This document shows positions 19,070 to 28,573 of a DNA stretch of 49,257 nt, piece after piece. Location: NCBI GenBank assembly GCA_021780315.1, contig JAJXYY010000038.1, positions 1 through 49,257 on the forward strand, given 5' to 3'. The notes beneath the pieces were generated by a model. That model ran no database searches and was not told the origin of the DNA. It saw nothing but the letters and a program-made list of their open reading frames with translations. Positions within the stretch are counted from its first letter, which is position 1; each line of letters begins with the position of its first letter. The position numbers were made by a program, and so were the translations under genes. This DNA comes from Acidobacteriota bacterium (GTDB taxonomy: Bacteria > Acidobacteriota > Terriglobia > Terriglobales > Acidobacteriaceae).

Positions 19070-19297
19070 ATGGCAAAGCGTCGTGGAAATCCGAATTGGG
19101 GCAAGCCGGAGCCGATCGGGCCGGTGACTCCGACGGTGACATCGTTCGAGCAGGTTGTGAAGGAGTACAAGCTGACCCCGGACCAGTACATTCGTTCGAC
19201 GCGTCTGCGGGAGTGGGCTCGGCGGAATAAGAACTCGAAGTACATCCCAGAGGCGCTGCTGGAAGCCTGGGGCTTTGAGATTGAGTCGACGCTATAG
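19070..19297 (+). CDS. Small conserved hypothetical protein
   Basis: A 75-residue basic protein ([15 protein letters not shown]...) with no Cys, signal or membrane segment. The second half is helical ([19 protein letters not shown], then [19 protein letters not shown]). Such Arg/Lys-rich small proteins are conserved in Acidobacteria, without a known role that I can name. It has its own promoter-like sequence and terminator, so it is a free-standing transcription unit. Base and codon use match neighbouring real genes. Confidence 0.75.
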   Translation: MAKRRGNPNWGKPEPIGPVTPTVTSFEQVVKEYKLTPDQYIRSTRLREWARRNKNSKYIPEALLEAWGFEIESTL

Positions 19298-19327
19298 CTG
19301 AAGTTCAATGATTTTTGATGTTCGAAG

Positions 19328-19354
19328 CGCCGCCTGAGTACAGGCGGCGTTTTT
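19328..19354 (+). terminator. Rho-independent terminator
   Basis: Perfect 9-bp stem CGCCGCCTG (19328-19336) and CAGGCGGCG (19341-19349), loop AGTA, then TTTTT. It lies 30 bases past the stop of the 75-residue gene. Confidence 0.93.
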
Positions 19355-19472
19355 GTCTGGGTGGCGGTCTTGAAGTGGCGGAGGCGGTACGGATCTTTTT
19401 TGAGCCGGACGTATGATGGTATTGATCAAAAGTAGACGTGGTTGTGACGCAGGAAAGACGAGAGGTCGATCG

Positions 19473-20645
19473 ATGTTTTCAAGTGTTCTGGATGCAGTGG
19501 CGGAGATCAAGGCTGGGCGGATGGTGGTGGTGGTCGATGACGAAGACCGCGAAAACGAGGGCGATCTGACGCTGGCAGCGGAGTTTGTGACTCCAGAGGC
19601 GATCAATTTTATGGCGAAGTTTGGCCGGGGGCTGATCTGCCTGACGTTGACGGAGAAGCGGGCGGACTATCTGCGGCTGGGGCCGATGACGCAGGACAAT
19701 ACCTCGCGTTTCGGGACGGCGTTTACGGAGAGTATCGAGGCGCGTGAGGGTGTGACGACAGGGATCTCGGCGGCGGACCGGTCGCATACGATCCGGGTGG
19801 CGATCGATCCGCGCTCTACGGCGCAGGACCTGGCCAGACCGGGGCATGTGTTCCCGCTGCGGGCGCGCAAGGGTGGGGTGCTGGTGCGGGCAGGGCAGAC
19901 GGAGGCTTCGGTGGATCTGGCGCGTATGGCGGGATTGGTTACGGCGGGCGTGATCTGCGAGATTATGAACGAGGACGGCACGATGGCGCGGGTGCCGGAT
20001 CTGGTGAAGTTTTGTGAAGAGCACGGGATGAAGATGGTGACGGTGGCGGACCTGATCCGGTACCGGCTACAGCATGAGCGGTATATTCACCGGGTGGCGG
20101 AATCGCTGATGCCGACGGAGCATGGTGAGTTTCGCATGATTGCGTATGAGAGTGAAGTGGATGGTGCGGAGTCGCATGTGGCGCTGGTGTATGGCGATGT
20201 AACCGGCGATGATCCGGTTCCGGTGCGGGTACATACGCACTGTCTGGCAGGGGATGTGTTTGGAACGACGCTGTGCGATTGCAAGGCAGTTGTGGAGAGC
20301 TCGCTGCGGATGATTGCAGAGGCTGGTCGGGGTGCGCTGGTGTATCTGCACAATGGGACGAAGGGATTTGGGATTGACCGGACGGTGGGAGGTGACGGTG
20401 AGGGCATGCACCGAGTGGTGTTCCACCGGGAGCAGCGGCAGAAGGAGAAGAGCGACGAGCGGATACAGCGGACGTTGCGGCAGGTAGGACTGGGAGGTCA
20501 GATACTGTCGGATCTTGGGATTCGGAAGATTCGCCTGCTGACGAATACGCCGACACATGTCCCGGCGTTGCAGGGTTTTGGGATTGAGATTGTGGAGCAG
20601 GTGCAGATTCCGCTGGGCAGTAAGGTACGCAGCCTGGCTGGGTGA
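19473..20645 (+). CDS. ribBA: RibBA-type protein: active-looking DHBP synthase fused to a degenerate GTP cyclohydrolase II domain
   Basis: Riboflavin synthesis; 390 residues. Residues 1-205 are 3,4-dihydroxy-2-butanone-4-phosphate synthase with [11 protein letters not shown] (22-32), [12 protein letters not shown], and [12 protein letters not shown]...[16 protein letters not shown]; all look functional. Residues 210-390 have the GTP-cyclohydrolase-II fold and keep the zinc Cys trio C257, C268, C270. However, the normally invariant RQEGRGIGL segment reads HNGTKGFGI (293-301), and the usual DTVEANxxLGFxxDxRDY block is absent. The end instead reads [18 protein letters not shown], as in RibBX proteins whose second domain has lost cyclohydrolase activity. 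ATG 19473 follows GAGAGG. The stop abuts the convergent surface-protein gene. Confidence 0.92.
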   Translation: MFSSVLDAVAEIKAGRMVVVVDDEDRENEGDLTLAAEFVTPEAINFMAKFGRGLICLTLTEKRADYLRLGPMTQDNTSRFGTAFTESIEAREGVTTGISAADRSHTIRVAIDPRSTAQDLARPGHVFPLRARKGGVLVRAGQTEASVDLARMAGLVTAGVICEIMNEDGTMARVPDLVKFCEEHGMKMVTVADLIRYRLQHERYIHRVAESLMPTEHGEFRMIAYESEVDGAESHVALVYGDVTGDDPVPVRVHTHCLAGDVFGTTLCDCKAVVESSLRMIAEAGRGALVYLHNGTKGFGIDRTVGGDGEGMHRVVFHREQRQKEKSDERIQRTLRQVGLGGQILSDLGIRKIRLLTNTPTHVPALQGFGIEIVEQVQIPLGSKVRSLAG

Positions 20646-23600
20646 TCAGCGTGGCTGGACGGTAAGGTTGAGGGTGACGGTCTGGGATATCTGGATTCCG
20701 CTGGTGGAGCTGGCGGTGACTTGATACTGGTAGTTGCCGGGGGGGCTGTAGCGGAGAGTGGGGTCTCCGCCGGAGCCGCAGGCGGTGGAATGGAGCAGAG
20801 TGGCTGCGGCGAGCAGCAGGACCCACAGGGCGGAGTGGGTGCGGTGTCTGCGCACGAACCAAAGAGTTGGGCAGAGCAGAGCGAGAAGGATTTCTCCCCA
20901 CGCGGAGGTGCGTTGGGTGGGGCGGCTTTGCGCCAGGTTGACGGTGGTGATGGTGTTGACGGTGGCGGTAGCGTTCTGGGGTGATCCGTTTAGGGTGATG
21001 GTGGAGGGCAAGAGGGAGCAGGTGGCAAAGATGGCCGGGGTGATGGGGGTGCAGTTGAGGACGACGGTTCCGCTGTAGTTGTGGAGGGGAGTGATGGTAA
21101 GCGTATAGGTGGCAGCGTGTCCGCTGATAACGGTGGCGGCGCTGGTGGTGGCGGCGTCTACGGTGAGGGTGAAGGAGCCGTTGGAGAGGCCGGTTCCGGA
21201 GAGGGGGATGAGAGTGGCGGTGGGGGTGGCGGAGCTGGAGATGCTGAGGGTGGCGGTGCGGATGCCGAGGGTGGTAGGGGTAAAGGTCAGTTGGGTGGTG
21301 CAGGCTGCTCCGGGGGCGAGGGAGGTGGTGGGGCAGGGAGTGGTTAGGCTGTAGTCGCTGGCGGGCAGGTTGAGGACGAGACTGGTGATGGGGGCGGAGC
21401 CAGTGTTGGTGAGGGTGAGGGTGAGGTTGGCCGAGGCACCGATGGTGATGCTGCCGAAGTTGAGTGTGGACGGGGTGATGGTGAGTTGGGACTGGATGCC
21501 GATGCCGGTGAGCGATGCGGTGAGCGGAAGGGTGGAGGCGGAGGTGGCGAGGGCGACTGAGCCGGTGCGGGTTCCGGTGGTGGTGGGGGTAAAGGCTATC
21601 TGTAGGGTGCAGGTGGAAGAGGGAGCGAGGGTGCTGCTGGGAGATGGGCAGGTTCCGGTGGCGGCGTAGTCGCCGGTGGTGGTGATGGCGTTGAAGGTGA
21701 TGGGGACGGAGGATGTGTTGGCGATGGTGAGGGGGAGTTGGGCGGTGGCGGCGACGAGGACAGTGCCGAAGTCGAGCGAGGTGGGGGTGATGGTGAGCAG
21801 GGATGGGTTGGCGGTGCCGAGAAGGCTGATGAAGTCGAGCGAAGAGCTGGCGTCGGAGAAGAGTTGCAGCGCGGCGATGCGGGTACCCGAAGTCTGGGGG
21901 GTGAAGGTGATGGTTAGATCGCAACTGGAGGCGGGAACTAGGGTGGAGCAGGTGGAAGTGACGGTGAAGTCCGGGGTGGTGATGGGTGTATCGAGGTGGA
22001 GGGTAGTGGTACCGGTGTTGCTGAGGGTGATGGTCTGGGGGGCGCTGGCATTGCCGACGGTGGTTGCGGAGAAGGTGAGGGAGTTCTGCGAAGCGGCGTA
22101 GGAGAGGAGCGGGGCGGTGTTGTTGGGGGAAGCAACCAGGACGGGAATGGAGTCGCCGGTGAGGGGGATGAGATTGGGGCTGGTAAGGGCGTCGCTTTCG
22201 ATGAGGAGGGTTCCGGCGTCGGTGGTGGGGAGCGGGGTTGTTGTGGTGGTGGAGAGCTGGTTGAGGGGAGTGTAGGTGAGGGTGACAGTGCAGGACTGGT
22301 TGTAGGCGAGGGGTTGGGTGCAGTCTGAGGTAGAGAGGAAGGGCCACTGGCTGGTGAGTCGGCGGATGGTGATGGAGGTGTAGTTGGGGGTGCGATTGGT
22401 AAGGGTGAGCGTCTGGGTGGCGGATTGGCCGGAGGTGACCTGGCCGAAGTTGAGAGGGCCACTGGGGAAGAAGTTGCCGGTTACGGCGAGCAGGTTGGCT
22501 CCGGCACCGAAGCCGTCGAGATAGGCGAGTGCGTCGAGGGTGGTGGCGTTGTCGAGGGAGTTGGCCTGGGCGAAGAGGGTTCCGGTGACATCGGCGTTGG
22601 TGAGGGGCACGAAGGTGACGTTGAAGGAGCAGGAGGCGTTAGGAGCAAGGCCGGCGCAGGCTGGTCCGCTGAGAAGGTACTGCCGGGGAAGAGTAATGGA
22701 GAGGGAGAGTTGGCGGGCGGTTAGGTTGTTGATGGTGAACTGGCGGGTGAGGCCGAGATTTTCGGTGGGAGTGGGACCAAAGCTGGCCTGAGCGGGGAGG
22801 AGTTCAAGGGAGGCGGTCTGGAGGGTGTAACTACCAGACAGGGATACGGTGTAGGTGGAGAGGGTTCCGTTGGAGGTGGTGGGAATCTGGAGGGTGGCGT
22901 TAGCGTTGGCTGTGCCAGGTGTGAAGAGGACCGAGATGGTGCAGGTCGCGCTGGGGGCGAGGGTGGTGCAGTTGGTGGTGGGGACGAAGTTGGCGGTGTT
23001 GGCGGTGTTGGCGGTGGGGGTGGCGATCTGGAGCGGGGTCGAGGAGGTGTTGGTGAGGGTGATGGTCTGGAGAGTGGCGGTGGGGCCGGGGAGGTTGTTG
23101 AAGGTGAGAGCGGTGGGGTTGAGGCTAAGACCAGGGTCGGGGGAGCCGAAGCCGGTAAGCGAGGTGGAGATGGGACCGGCGCTGGTAGGCAGGGTAAGGG
23201 TTCCGGTGCGGGGGCCGGTGGCGGTGGGGGCGAAGACGAGTTGGAAGAAGCAGGAGGCCTGAGGGCTGAGAGTTCCGGCACAGGTGGGGCTGCCGGAGGG
23301 AGCGGGGGCGAGCGTAAAGTCTCCGGTGGTGGTAGGGGCGGCGAGGGCTATGGGAGCAGGGTTGGCGGTGAGGTTGGTAAGGGTGAAGAGGGTAGGGGCG
23401 CTGGTGCTGTTGACAGGGATGGAGCCGAAGTCGGGGCTGAGAGGAGTGAGGGTGAGCCCGGCGAGGGAGAGTCCGGTGCCAGTGAGGGTGAGGAGGTAGG
23501 AGTTGCCGGTGGATGAGAGGCTGAGCGGCGCAGTGCGGGCGCCGGTGGTGGTGGGGGTGAACTGGAGTCCGAGCCAGCAGTTTGTGCAGGGACCGCTAAA

Positions 23601-26516
23601 AGTGGGGAGGAATGCGGAGTCGGGTGGCTGGCCGTGTCCGTAGCCTAGGTCCTCAACGAGGATGGCGGTGAAGTCGCTGGAGGTGGCGGCGGTGAGATGG
23701 GCGAAGGGTTGGGTGATCTTGTACCACTGGACGATGGGTTGGGCGACGATGGTGCTGCCGAGGCTGAGGGTTCCGTTGTTTGGCGCAAGGATGGAGGTAC
23801 CAATGCCAGTGAGGGCTACGGAGATGGGGGACGAGGTGGCTCCGGCGGTGACGTTTAGGAGTCCCTGACGGATGCCGGGCTGGGCAGGAGCGAAGGTCAG
23901 GAGTGCGTAGCAGGAGGAGTTGCCGGGGAGGATGGCGGGGCAGTTGGTGGTGTCGGAGAAGTCTCCGGTGAGAGCGAGGGTGAGGGGTAATGCGGAGAGG
24001 CCGGTGTTGGCGATGGTGATGGTCTGGGTGGCGACGCCGGAGGTGGAGGTGACGGGGACGGCGTTGGGGAAGGTGATGCTGGTGGGGGTAACGGTGAGGT
24101 TGGGGTTGACGGAGGAGCCAGTGATGCCGGGCAGGGGCAGGGTCTTTCCGGTGATGAGGACGGCGAGGCCCTGATCGAGAGTGAGGGTGGTGGAGTCGGC
24201 GGAGGGGCTGGTGGGGGAGGCGTAGTTGATCTGGATTTGGCAGACGGAGTGGGGGGCGAGGAGGGTGGGGCAGCGGTCGATGAGGGTGAAGGGCGAGCCG
24301 GGCGGGAGGCTAAGAGCGGTGTGTGGAATGGCGGCGTCGGAGTCGTTGGAGAGATAGAGAAAGCGGGGGAGGGCGAGGCCTGCGGTGAACTGAGTACCAA
24401 AGTTGATCTGGGTGGCGGAGAGGTTGAGGGCGGCGGCTTGGGTGAAGGCGGTGAGGAAGACCTGGCGGGAGCCGATGGACCAGAGGGATTGGACGGGACC
24501 GTCGTGGGTGGGGTCGGCGGCTGAGGTAAAGCTGAGGGTGATGTGGCAGGTGCTGCCGGGAGCGAGGAGTTTGGCGGTGGAGGAGGAGATAGGGCAGTCG
24601 CTGGACTGCTCGGCGATGGTGTAGGGGGTAGCGACGTTGGTGGCGATGGCGGAGGTGAAGGTCTGGGGTTGCTGGGTGAGGTTGGAGATGGCAAGGGTGC
24701 GAGTGGCGGGGATGCTGGTGGCGGTTTGGATGCCGAAGTCAAGCTCTTTGGGGGAGAAGACAACGGGGAGTGGGTTGTTGGTGAGGGTGGGAATGGTGAT
24801 GATCTGGGCGGGAGAGGTTGAAGATTGCAGGGTGAGGGTGCCGGGGCCGGGACCAAGGAGGGCGATGCTGCACTCGGCTGCCGGTGCGAGGGTGGGAGGG
24901 CAGTTGGTGCTGAGGGTGAAGCCGGTGGCTAGGAGTTGCAGGCTGGTGGCGGGGGCGGAGCCGAGGTTACGGAGGGTGAGGTTGGGAGCGTCGTCGGTGG
25001 AGAGGCTGAGGGAGGGTACGGCGACGGTGGTGGAGAGCTTGGACAGGTAGGCGGCACTGCCGGGGCAGAGGCTGCCGTTGCAGAGGCCGGGTAGTTGTAC
25101 TGCATCGTGGACGGTGGAGGGGAGTGCGGTAGTGGGGGTGTTGCGAAGGGGGAGATCGAAGGTTTCGGTGGCGAGGAGGCTGGCGCTGGCGGAGGGATTG
25201 AAGGCTCCGGCGAAGATGGGTTGTCCGGTGGAGTCGGTGGTGAGGGAGGTAACGATGAGTGGGGCGGAGGCGAAGGCAGCGCTGGCGTTGGGTAGTGCGC
25301 CGAAACGTGCGGTTTGGTCGATGGTGTTCTGAGCGGTGAGGCGCAGGGCGAAGGTGCTGCCGAATGTGGTGAGAGGTGGCGTGGGTAGGGTAAACGGGAC
25401 GGTGAAGTTACCAGCGACCCAGGTGTCTCCGCTGGTGGTGGGCGTAGCGAAGGACTGGGTTCCGGGGGCGAGGAGGGTGGAGTTGAAGACGTTGCTGCCG
25501 TCGAGCGGCATACGGAAGGCGACTTGGTAAGTGGTGGCAGCCAGTGGGAAGGGGACGTTGGCGACAGGGAACTGGCCGAGGGCGACGGGGCCGGAGAGTA
25601 GGAGGTTCTGGGCGGTGGGGTCGTAGACCAGTGAGGTGATGCCGGGGCCGGGGATGAAGGTGGAGAAGACGATGCCATCGGCGGCGGGGGTGAGTCGGAT
25701 AAGGAAGCCGGAGGTGGGGCCGAGGGCTTCGGGGACGATCGCGTTGAGGGTAGGGAAGCCGGAGGCGGAGGTGTAGCCGGCTATGTAGGCGTTGTTGGCG
25801 GGGTCGGCGGCGATGGCGGCAGGAGCGGTTTGGCCGTTGGCTCCGGTGAGGTAGGTGGCGTAGAGAAGCGTGGAGCCGGTGAGGTTGAATTTTTCGACAA
25901 AGCCATTTTGGAAGGAGCCAGTGGCGGGAGCCTGAAGGATGGCCGAGGGCGTGACGGGTAGGGTAGCGCTGAAGAGGCTACCGGTGACGAAGATGGCGTC
26001 TGCGGTGACGGCGATGGCTGCGGCGGTGGTGCGGGTGCTGCCGCAGAAGGTGAGGAAGCGCAGGGTGAGGGATGCGTCAAAGCTGGCGACGAAGGAGTTG
26101 GTGGAGGTGTCGGCGCGGTTGGGGAAGGCGGTTCCGAGGGTTCCGGCGAGGGTGCCGGAGGTGCTGGTGCCGGTGATGTCGATGTTGCCGCCGGGGTCGA
26201 TGGCGAGGGCAAGGCCTGCGTCGCCAGCGGCTCCGAGGTGGACCTGGGCGAGGACGGTGGTGGCGGTGGGATCGGTTTTGAGGAGACGGACGCCGTCTTT
26301 CTGGTCGAGCAGGAGATAGAGGTTGCCGGAGGGGTCGGACTGGACAGCGTTGAACTGGCCCTGAGCCTGAAGGGCACGAAGCCCGGCGAAGACGAGTTGC
26401 TGGGGCTGCGGGGGTTGCGAGGGGGATTGCGCTGACGTGTTCAGGGTCAGGGCGGTGCAGGCGATGAGAGCGAGGCCCGCGCGGAGGAGGCTGGAGGAGA
26501 ACTTGATCTTCGTCAT
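20646..26516 (-). CDS. Giant exported choice-of-anchor (ASH-repeat) protein
   Basis: A 1956-residue protein. It has a signal peptide (MTKIKFSSSLLRAGLALIAC... to NTSAQ), then about 400 residues of SBBP-like beta-propeller repeats (SGNLYLLLDQKD, AADPANNAYIAGYTS). About twelve ASH/choice-of-anchor D modules of 90-100 residues follow, each with a (D/N/T)FG or similar start and a pattern of C...LxPxxxCxxxxxFxP, then an Ig-like module. Near the C-terminus are RTSAWGEILLALLCPTLWFVRR and ALWVLLLAAATLLHSTACGSGG, then a last short beta domain. The two hydrophobic stretches may anchor the protein with the C-terminal domain outside. Probably a cell-surface or adhesion protein. It converges exactly on ribBA. 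Confidence 0.88.
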   Translation of the reverse strand: MTKIKFSSSLLRAGLALIACTALTLNTSAQSPSQPPQPQQLVFAGLRALQAQGQFNAVQSDPSGNLYLLLDQKDGVRLLKTDPTATTVLAQVHLGAAGDAGLALAIDPGGNIDITGTSTSGTLAGTLGTAFPNRADTSTNSFVASFDASLTLRFLTFCGSTRTTAAAIAVTADAIFVTGSLFSATLPVTPSAILQAPATGSFQNGFVEKFNLTGSTLLYATYLTGANGQTAPAAIAADPANNAYIAGYTSASGFPTLNAIVPEALGPTSGFLIRLTPAADGIVFSTFIPGPGITSLVYDPTAQNLLLSGPVALGQFPVANVPFPLAATTYQVAFRMPLDGSNVFNSTLLAPGTQSFATPTTSGDTWVAGNFTVPFTLPTPPLTTFGSTFALRLTAQNTIDQTARFGALPNASAAFASAPLIVTSLTTDSTGQPIFAGAFNPSASASLLATETFDLPLRNTPTTALPSTVHDAVQLPGLCNGSLCPGSAAYLSKLSTTVAVPSLSLSTDDAPNLTLRNLGSAPATSLQLLATGFTLSTNCPPTLAPAAECSIALLGPGPGTLTLQSSTSPAQIITIPTLTNNPLPVVFSPKELDFGIQTATSIPATRTLAISNLTQQPQTFTSAIATNVATPYTIAEQSSDCPISSSTAKLLAPGSTCHITLSFTSAADPTHDGPVQSLWSIGSRQVFLTAFTQAAALNLSATQINFGTQFTAGLALPRFLYLSNDSDAAIPHTALSLPPGSPFTLIDRCPTLLAPHSVCQIQINYASPTSPSADSTTLTLDQGLAVLITGKTLPLPGITGSSVNPNLTVTPTSITFPNAVPVTSTSGVATQTITIANTGLSALPLTLALTGDFSDTTNCPAILPGNSSCYALLTFAPAQPGIRQGLLNVTAGATSSPISVALTGIGTSILAPNNGTLSLGSTIVAQPIVQWYKITQPFAHLTAATSSDFTAILVEDLGYGHGQPPDSAFLPTFSGPCTNCWLGLQFTPTTTGARTAPLSLSSTGNSYLLTLTGTGLSLAGLTLTPLSPDFGSIPVNSTSAPTLFTLTNLTANPAPIALAAPTTTGDFTLAPAPSGSPTCAGTLSPQASCFFQLVFAPTATGPRTGTLTLPTSAGPISTSLTGFGSPDPGLSLNPTALTFNNLPGPTATLQTITLTNTSSTPLQIATPTANTANTANFVPTTNCTTLAPSATCTISVLFTPGTANANATLQIPTTSNGTLSTYTVSLSGSYTLQTASLELLPAQASFGPTPTENLGLTRQFTINNLTARQLSLSITLPRQYLLSGPACAGLAPNASCSFNVTFVPLTNADVTGTLFAQANSLDNATTLDALAYLDGFGAGANLLAVTGNFFPSGPLNFGQVTSGQSATQTLTLTNRTPNYTSITIRRLTSQWPFLSTSDCTQPLAYNQSCTVTLTYTPLNQLSTTTTTPLPTTDAGTLLIESDALTSPNLIPLTGDSIPVLVASPNNTAPLLSYAASQNSLTFSATTVGNASAPQTITLSNTGTTTLHLDTPITTPDFTVTSTCSTLVPASSCDLTITFTPQTSGTRIAALQLFSDASSSLDFISLLGTANPSLLTITPTSLDFGTVLVAATAQLPLTIANTSSVPITFNAITTTGDYAATGTCPSPSSTLAPSSTCTLQIAFTPTTTGTRTGSVALATSASTLPLTASLTGIGIQSQLTITPSTLNFGSITIGASANLTLTLTNTGSAPITSLVLNLPASDYSLTTPCPTTSLAPGAACTTQLTFTPTTLGIRTATLSISSSATPTATLIPLSGTGLSNGSFTLTVDAATTSAATVISGHAATYTLTITPLHNYSGTVVLNCTPITPAIFATCSLLPSTITLNGSPQNATATVNTITTVNLAQSRPTQRTSAWGEILLALLCPTLWFVRRHRTHSALWVLLLAAATLLHSTACGSGGDPTLRYSPPGNYQYQVTASSTSGIQISQTVTLNLTVQPR

Positions 26517-26648
26517 GGTGATAGCTGCGGTACAACGCTGGATGCAGCCTGCCCTCAATATCCATGGAAACGATGGGGGTTAGGTTGTGATGGTGCAAGA
26601 AACTGCGATGGGAGTAACTATACCTTCCCGTTTTGGGAATTGGTGGAG

Positions 26649-27296
26649 TTACTTTTGCGGTTGCAGATTCTGGTGGAGGAGATGTTGGAAGTTGCGGGTG
26701 ATCATGTGGTGTTGGAAGGCAGCGTGGTCGGTGTATTGGATGGCTTGCATGCCGGTGTCGAGTGCTGCCTGGATATTTTCGGCACGGTCGTCGATGAACA
26801 GAATACTGGCGAGTGGGGTATCGAGCGATTGGGCGGCGTGTTGGTAGATGGCCGGCTCTGGCTTGGCGAGGTTTAGGGCGTAGGACCAGGTGCAGTGGTA
26901 GAAGGCGGAGAGCCAGGGATGGCGGGCGAGGATGCCTGCGGCCATCGCGTCGCCGATGTTGGAGAGGATGCCGGTGCGGATGCCGGCGCGCTGGAGGGCC
27001 TGTGCCCAGTGGACCATGGGGAGGTTGAGCTGGCTCCAGAGATCGGCGTCGGCGTGGATGAGGGCATCGACCTGGGCAGGGGTGAGGTGGAGGCCGGAGT
27101 CGAGTCCGACCTGGTTCCAGTAGGCGAAGGCGGTGAGGTCGCCGCGGTCGTAGGGGTGGCGATGGGCCCAGTAGGCGGAGTGGAGTTGCTGCTCGTCGAG
27201 ACTGGTAATGGAACGAATGCGAGCCCATGCTGCGGGGTCGGGTGGGCCGGAGAGAACCATTCCGTAGTCAAAGAGGACAGCCTGGATGGGTGACAT
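26649..27296 (-). CDS. HAD-like hydrolase, YihX-like subclass
   Basis: A 215-residue haloacid-dehalogenase-fold protein. Motif I is FDYGMVLSG (nucleophile Asp9), motif II LSNIGD, motif III Lys in LAKPEPAIY, and motif IV LFIDDRAENI; a helical cap lies between residues 20 and 90. The residue two after the nucleophile is Gly rather than Asp, as in glucose-1-phosphatase YihX and related HAD subclass IA members, so this is not evidence of inactivity. Probably a sugar- or small-phosphate phosphatase. It is divergent from the aminotransferase gene, whose start is only 37 bases away. Confidence 0.85.
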   Translation of the reverse strand: MSPIQAVLFDYGMVLSGPPDPAAWARIRSITSLDEQQLHSAYWAHRHPYDRGDLTAFAYWNQVGLDSGLHLTPAQVDALIHADADLWSQLNLPMVHWAQALQRAGIRTGILSNIGDAMAAGILARHPWLSAFYHCTWSYALNLAKPEPAIYQHAAQSLDTPLASILFIDDRAENIQAALDTGMQAIQYTDHAAFQHHMITRNFQHLLHQNLQPQK

Positions 27297-27333
27297 GTGT
27301 CTCGATTTTACAAGTGGCGATTAGCATGGTGAG

Positions 27334-28509
27334 GTGAGCTATCGGTTTTCGCAGCGGACGGGTTGGGATATTGGGGAGAGCAGCTTTGCGGCGGCGATCC
27401 GGGAGGCACGAGCATCGGGTCGGCGGCTGTATGACCTGACGGTATCGAACCCTACGGTATGTGGGTTTGGCTACGATGCGGCTCGGATACTGGGGCCGCT
27501 GAGTGCGGCTGGTGCGCTGGAGTATGAGCCGGATGCGCGGGGGATGAGGCATGCTCGGGAGGCGGTGGCGGGCTACTACGCGGACCACGGGGCGCCGGTG
27601 GATGCCGATGCGGTGGTGCTGACGACGAGTACCAGCGAGGGTTATGGGTACCTGTTTCGGCAGCTTTGCGATGCTGGGGATGAGGTGCTAGTCGCGCAAC
27701 CGAGCTATCCGTTGTTCGACTTTCTGGCGGATCTGGAGGATGTTCGGCTGCGCAGCTATCCCTTGTTTTACGACTATGGGTGGTGGATTGATTTTGCGGA
27801 GTTGGAGCAGCGGATCGGGCCGCGCACGAAGGCGATCGTGGTGGTGCATCCGAACAATCCAACGGGGCACGCGACCGGAGATGCGGAGCGGGCTCGGCTG
27901 GAGGAGTTGTGCGCGAGGCATGGGCTGGCGCTGATTGTGGACGAGGTGTTTCTGGACTACCCGGTAGAGGCTGGAGCTCGGCTGAGAAGCTTTGCGGTGG
28001 GTCCACATCCGGTTCTGACTTTTGTGTTGAGCGGAATGAGCAAAATTGCGGGGCTGCCGCAGATGAAGGTGGGATGGATCGCCGGGTTTGGGCCGGAGGA
28101 GGTGCGGGGCGAAGCACTGGGCCGGCTGGAGGTGATTGCCGATACCTTTCTTTCAGTGAATGCGCCGATGCAGTGGGCACTGCCCTCGTGGCTGGCGGAG
28201 CGGGGCGGAGTTCAGCAGGAGATACGGCAGCGGGTGCGGGAGAACCTGGCGACGGCGCGGCGATGTGGGGTGGAGGTGTTGGAGATGGAGGCAGGGTGGA
28301 GTGCGGTTTTGCGGCTGCCACAAGTGGGTGGTGGTAAGGCCGTAGAGGAAGAGTTGCTCCGGGAGTTGGGGGTGGTGGTGCATCCGGGAACGTTTTATGG
28401 GATGGGTGAGCAGGGGCGGGTGGTGGTGAGCCTGATTGGGAGGGTGGAGGAGTTTGCTGCTGGGATGCAACTTATTTCGGAGCGGAACTGTGCGAACCAA
28501 GCGAGTTAA
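27334..28509 (+). CDS. PLP-dependent aminotransferase, class I/II
   Basis: A 391-residue fold-type I aminotransferase. It has LTVSNPTVCGF near the N-terminus, TSTSEGYGYLF (phosphate-binding region), QPSYPLFDF, VVHPNNPTGHAT, the PLP-pyridine Asp in LIVDEVFLDY, the Schiff-base Lys in LSGMSKIAGLPQMKVGW, and the substrate-carboxylate Arg late (VSLIGRVEEF). The start is GTG 27334; an ATG a few bases upstream is in another frame and stops at once. Resembles aspartate/alanine-type aminotransferases, but the amino acid is not determined. No operon partner. Confidence 0.92.
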   Translation: MSYRFSQRTGWDIGESSFAAAIREARASGRRLYDLTVSNPTVCGFGYDAARILGPLSAAGALEYEPDARGMRHAREAVAGYYADHGAPVDADAVVLTTSTSEGYGYLFRQLCDAGDEVLVAQPSYPLFDFLADLEDVRLRSYPLFYDYGWWIDFAELEQRIGPRTKAIVVVHPNNPTGHATGDAERARLEELCARHGLALIVDEVFLDYPVEAGARLRSFAVGPHPVLTFVLSGMSKIAGLPQMKVGWIAGFGPEEVRGEALGRLEVIADTFLSVNAPMQWALPSWLAERGGVQQEIRQRVRENLATARRCGVEVLEMEAGWSAVLRLPQVGGGKAVEEELLRELGVVVHPGTFYGMGEQGRVVVSLIGRVEEFAAGMQLISERNCANQAS

Positions 28510-28573
28510 CAGTTAAGGTGATGCTGCTATAGTTTTACATCAGGTTTAGCTATTATCTCTTTGTTTCTAAATG

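Noticed and set aside
19963..22347. Minus-strand open frame of 794 codons across ribBA and the ASH-repeat gene
   Set aside because: His/Pro/Arg-rich out-of-frame reading crossing two well-supported genes.
26649..27296. HAD protein with Gly instead of the second motif-I Asp, as a pseudoenzyme
   Set aside because: DxG at this position is normal in the YihX-like HAD subclass; the remaining motifs are intact.
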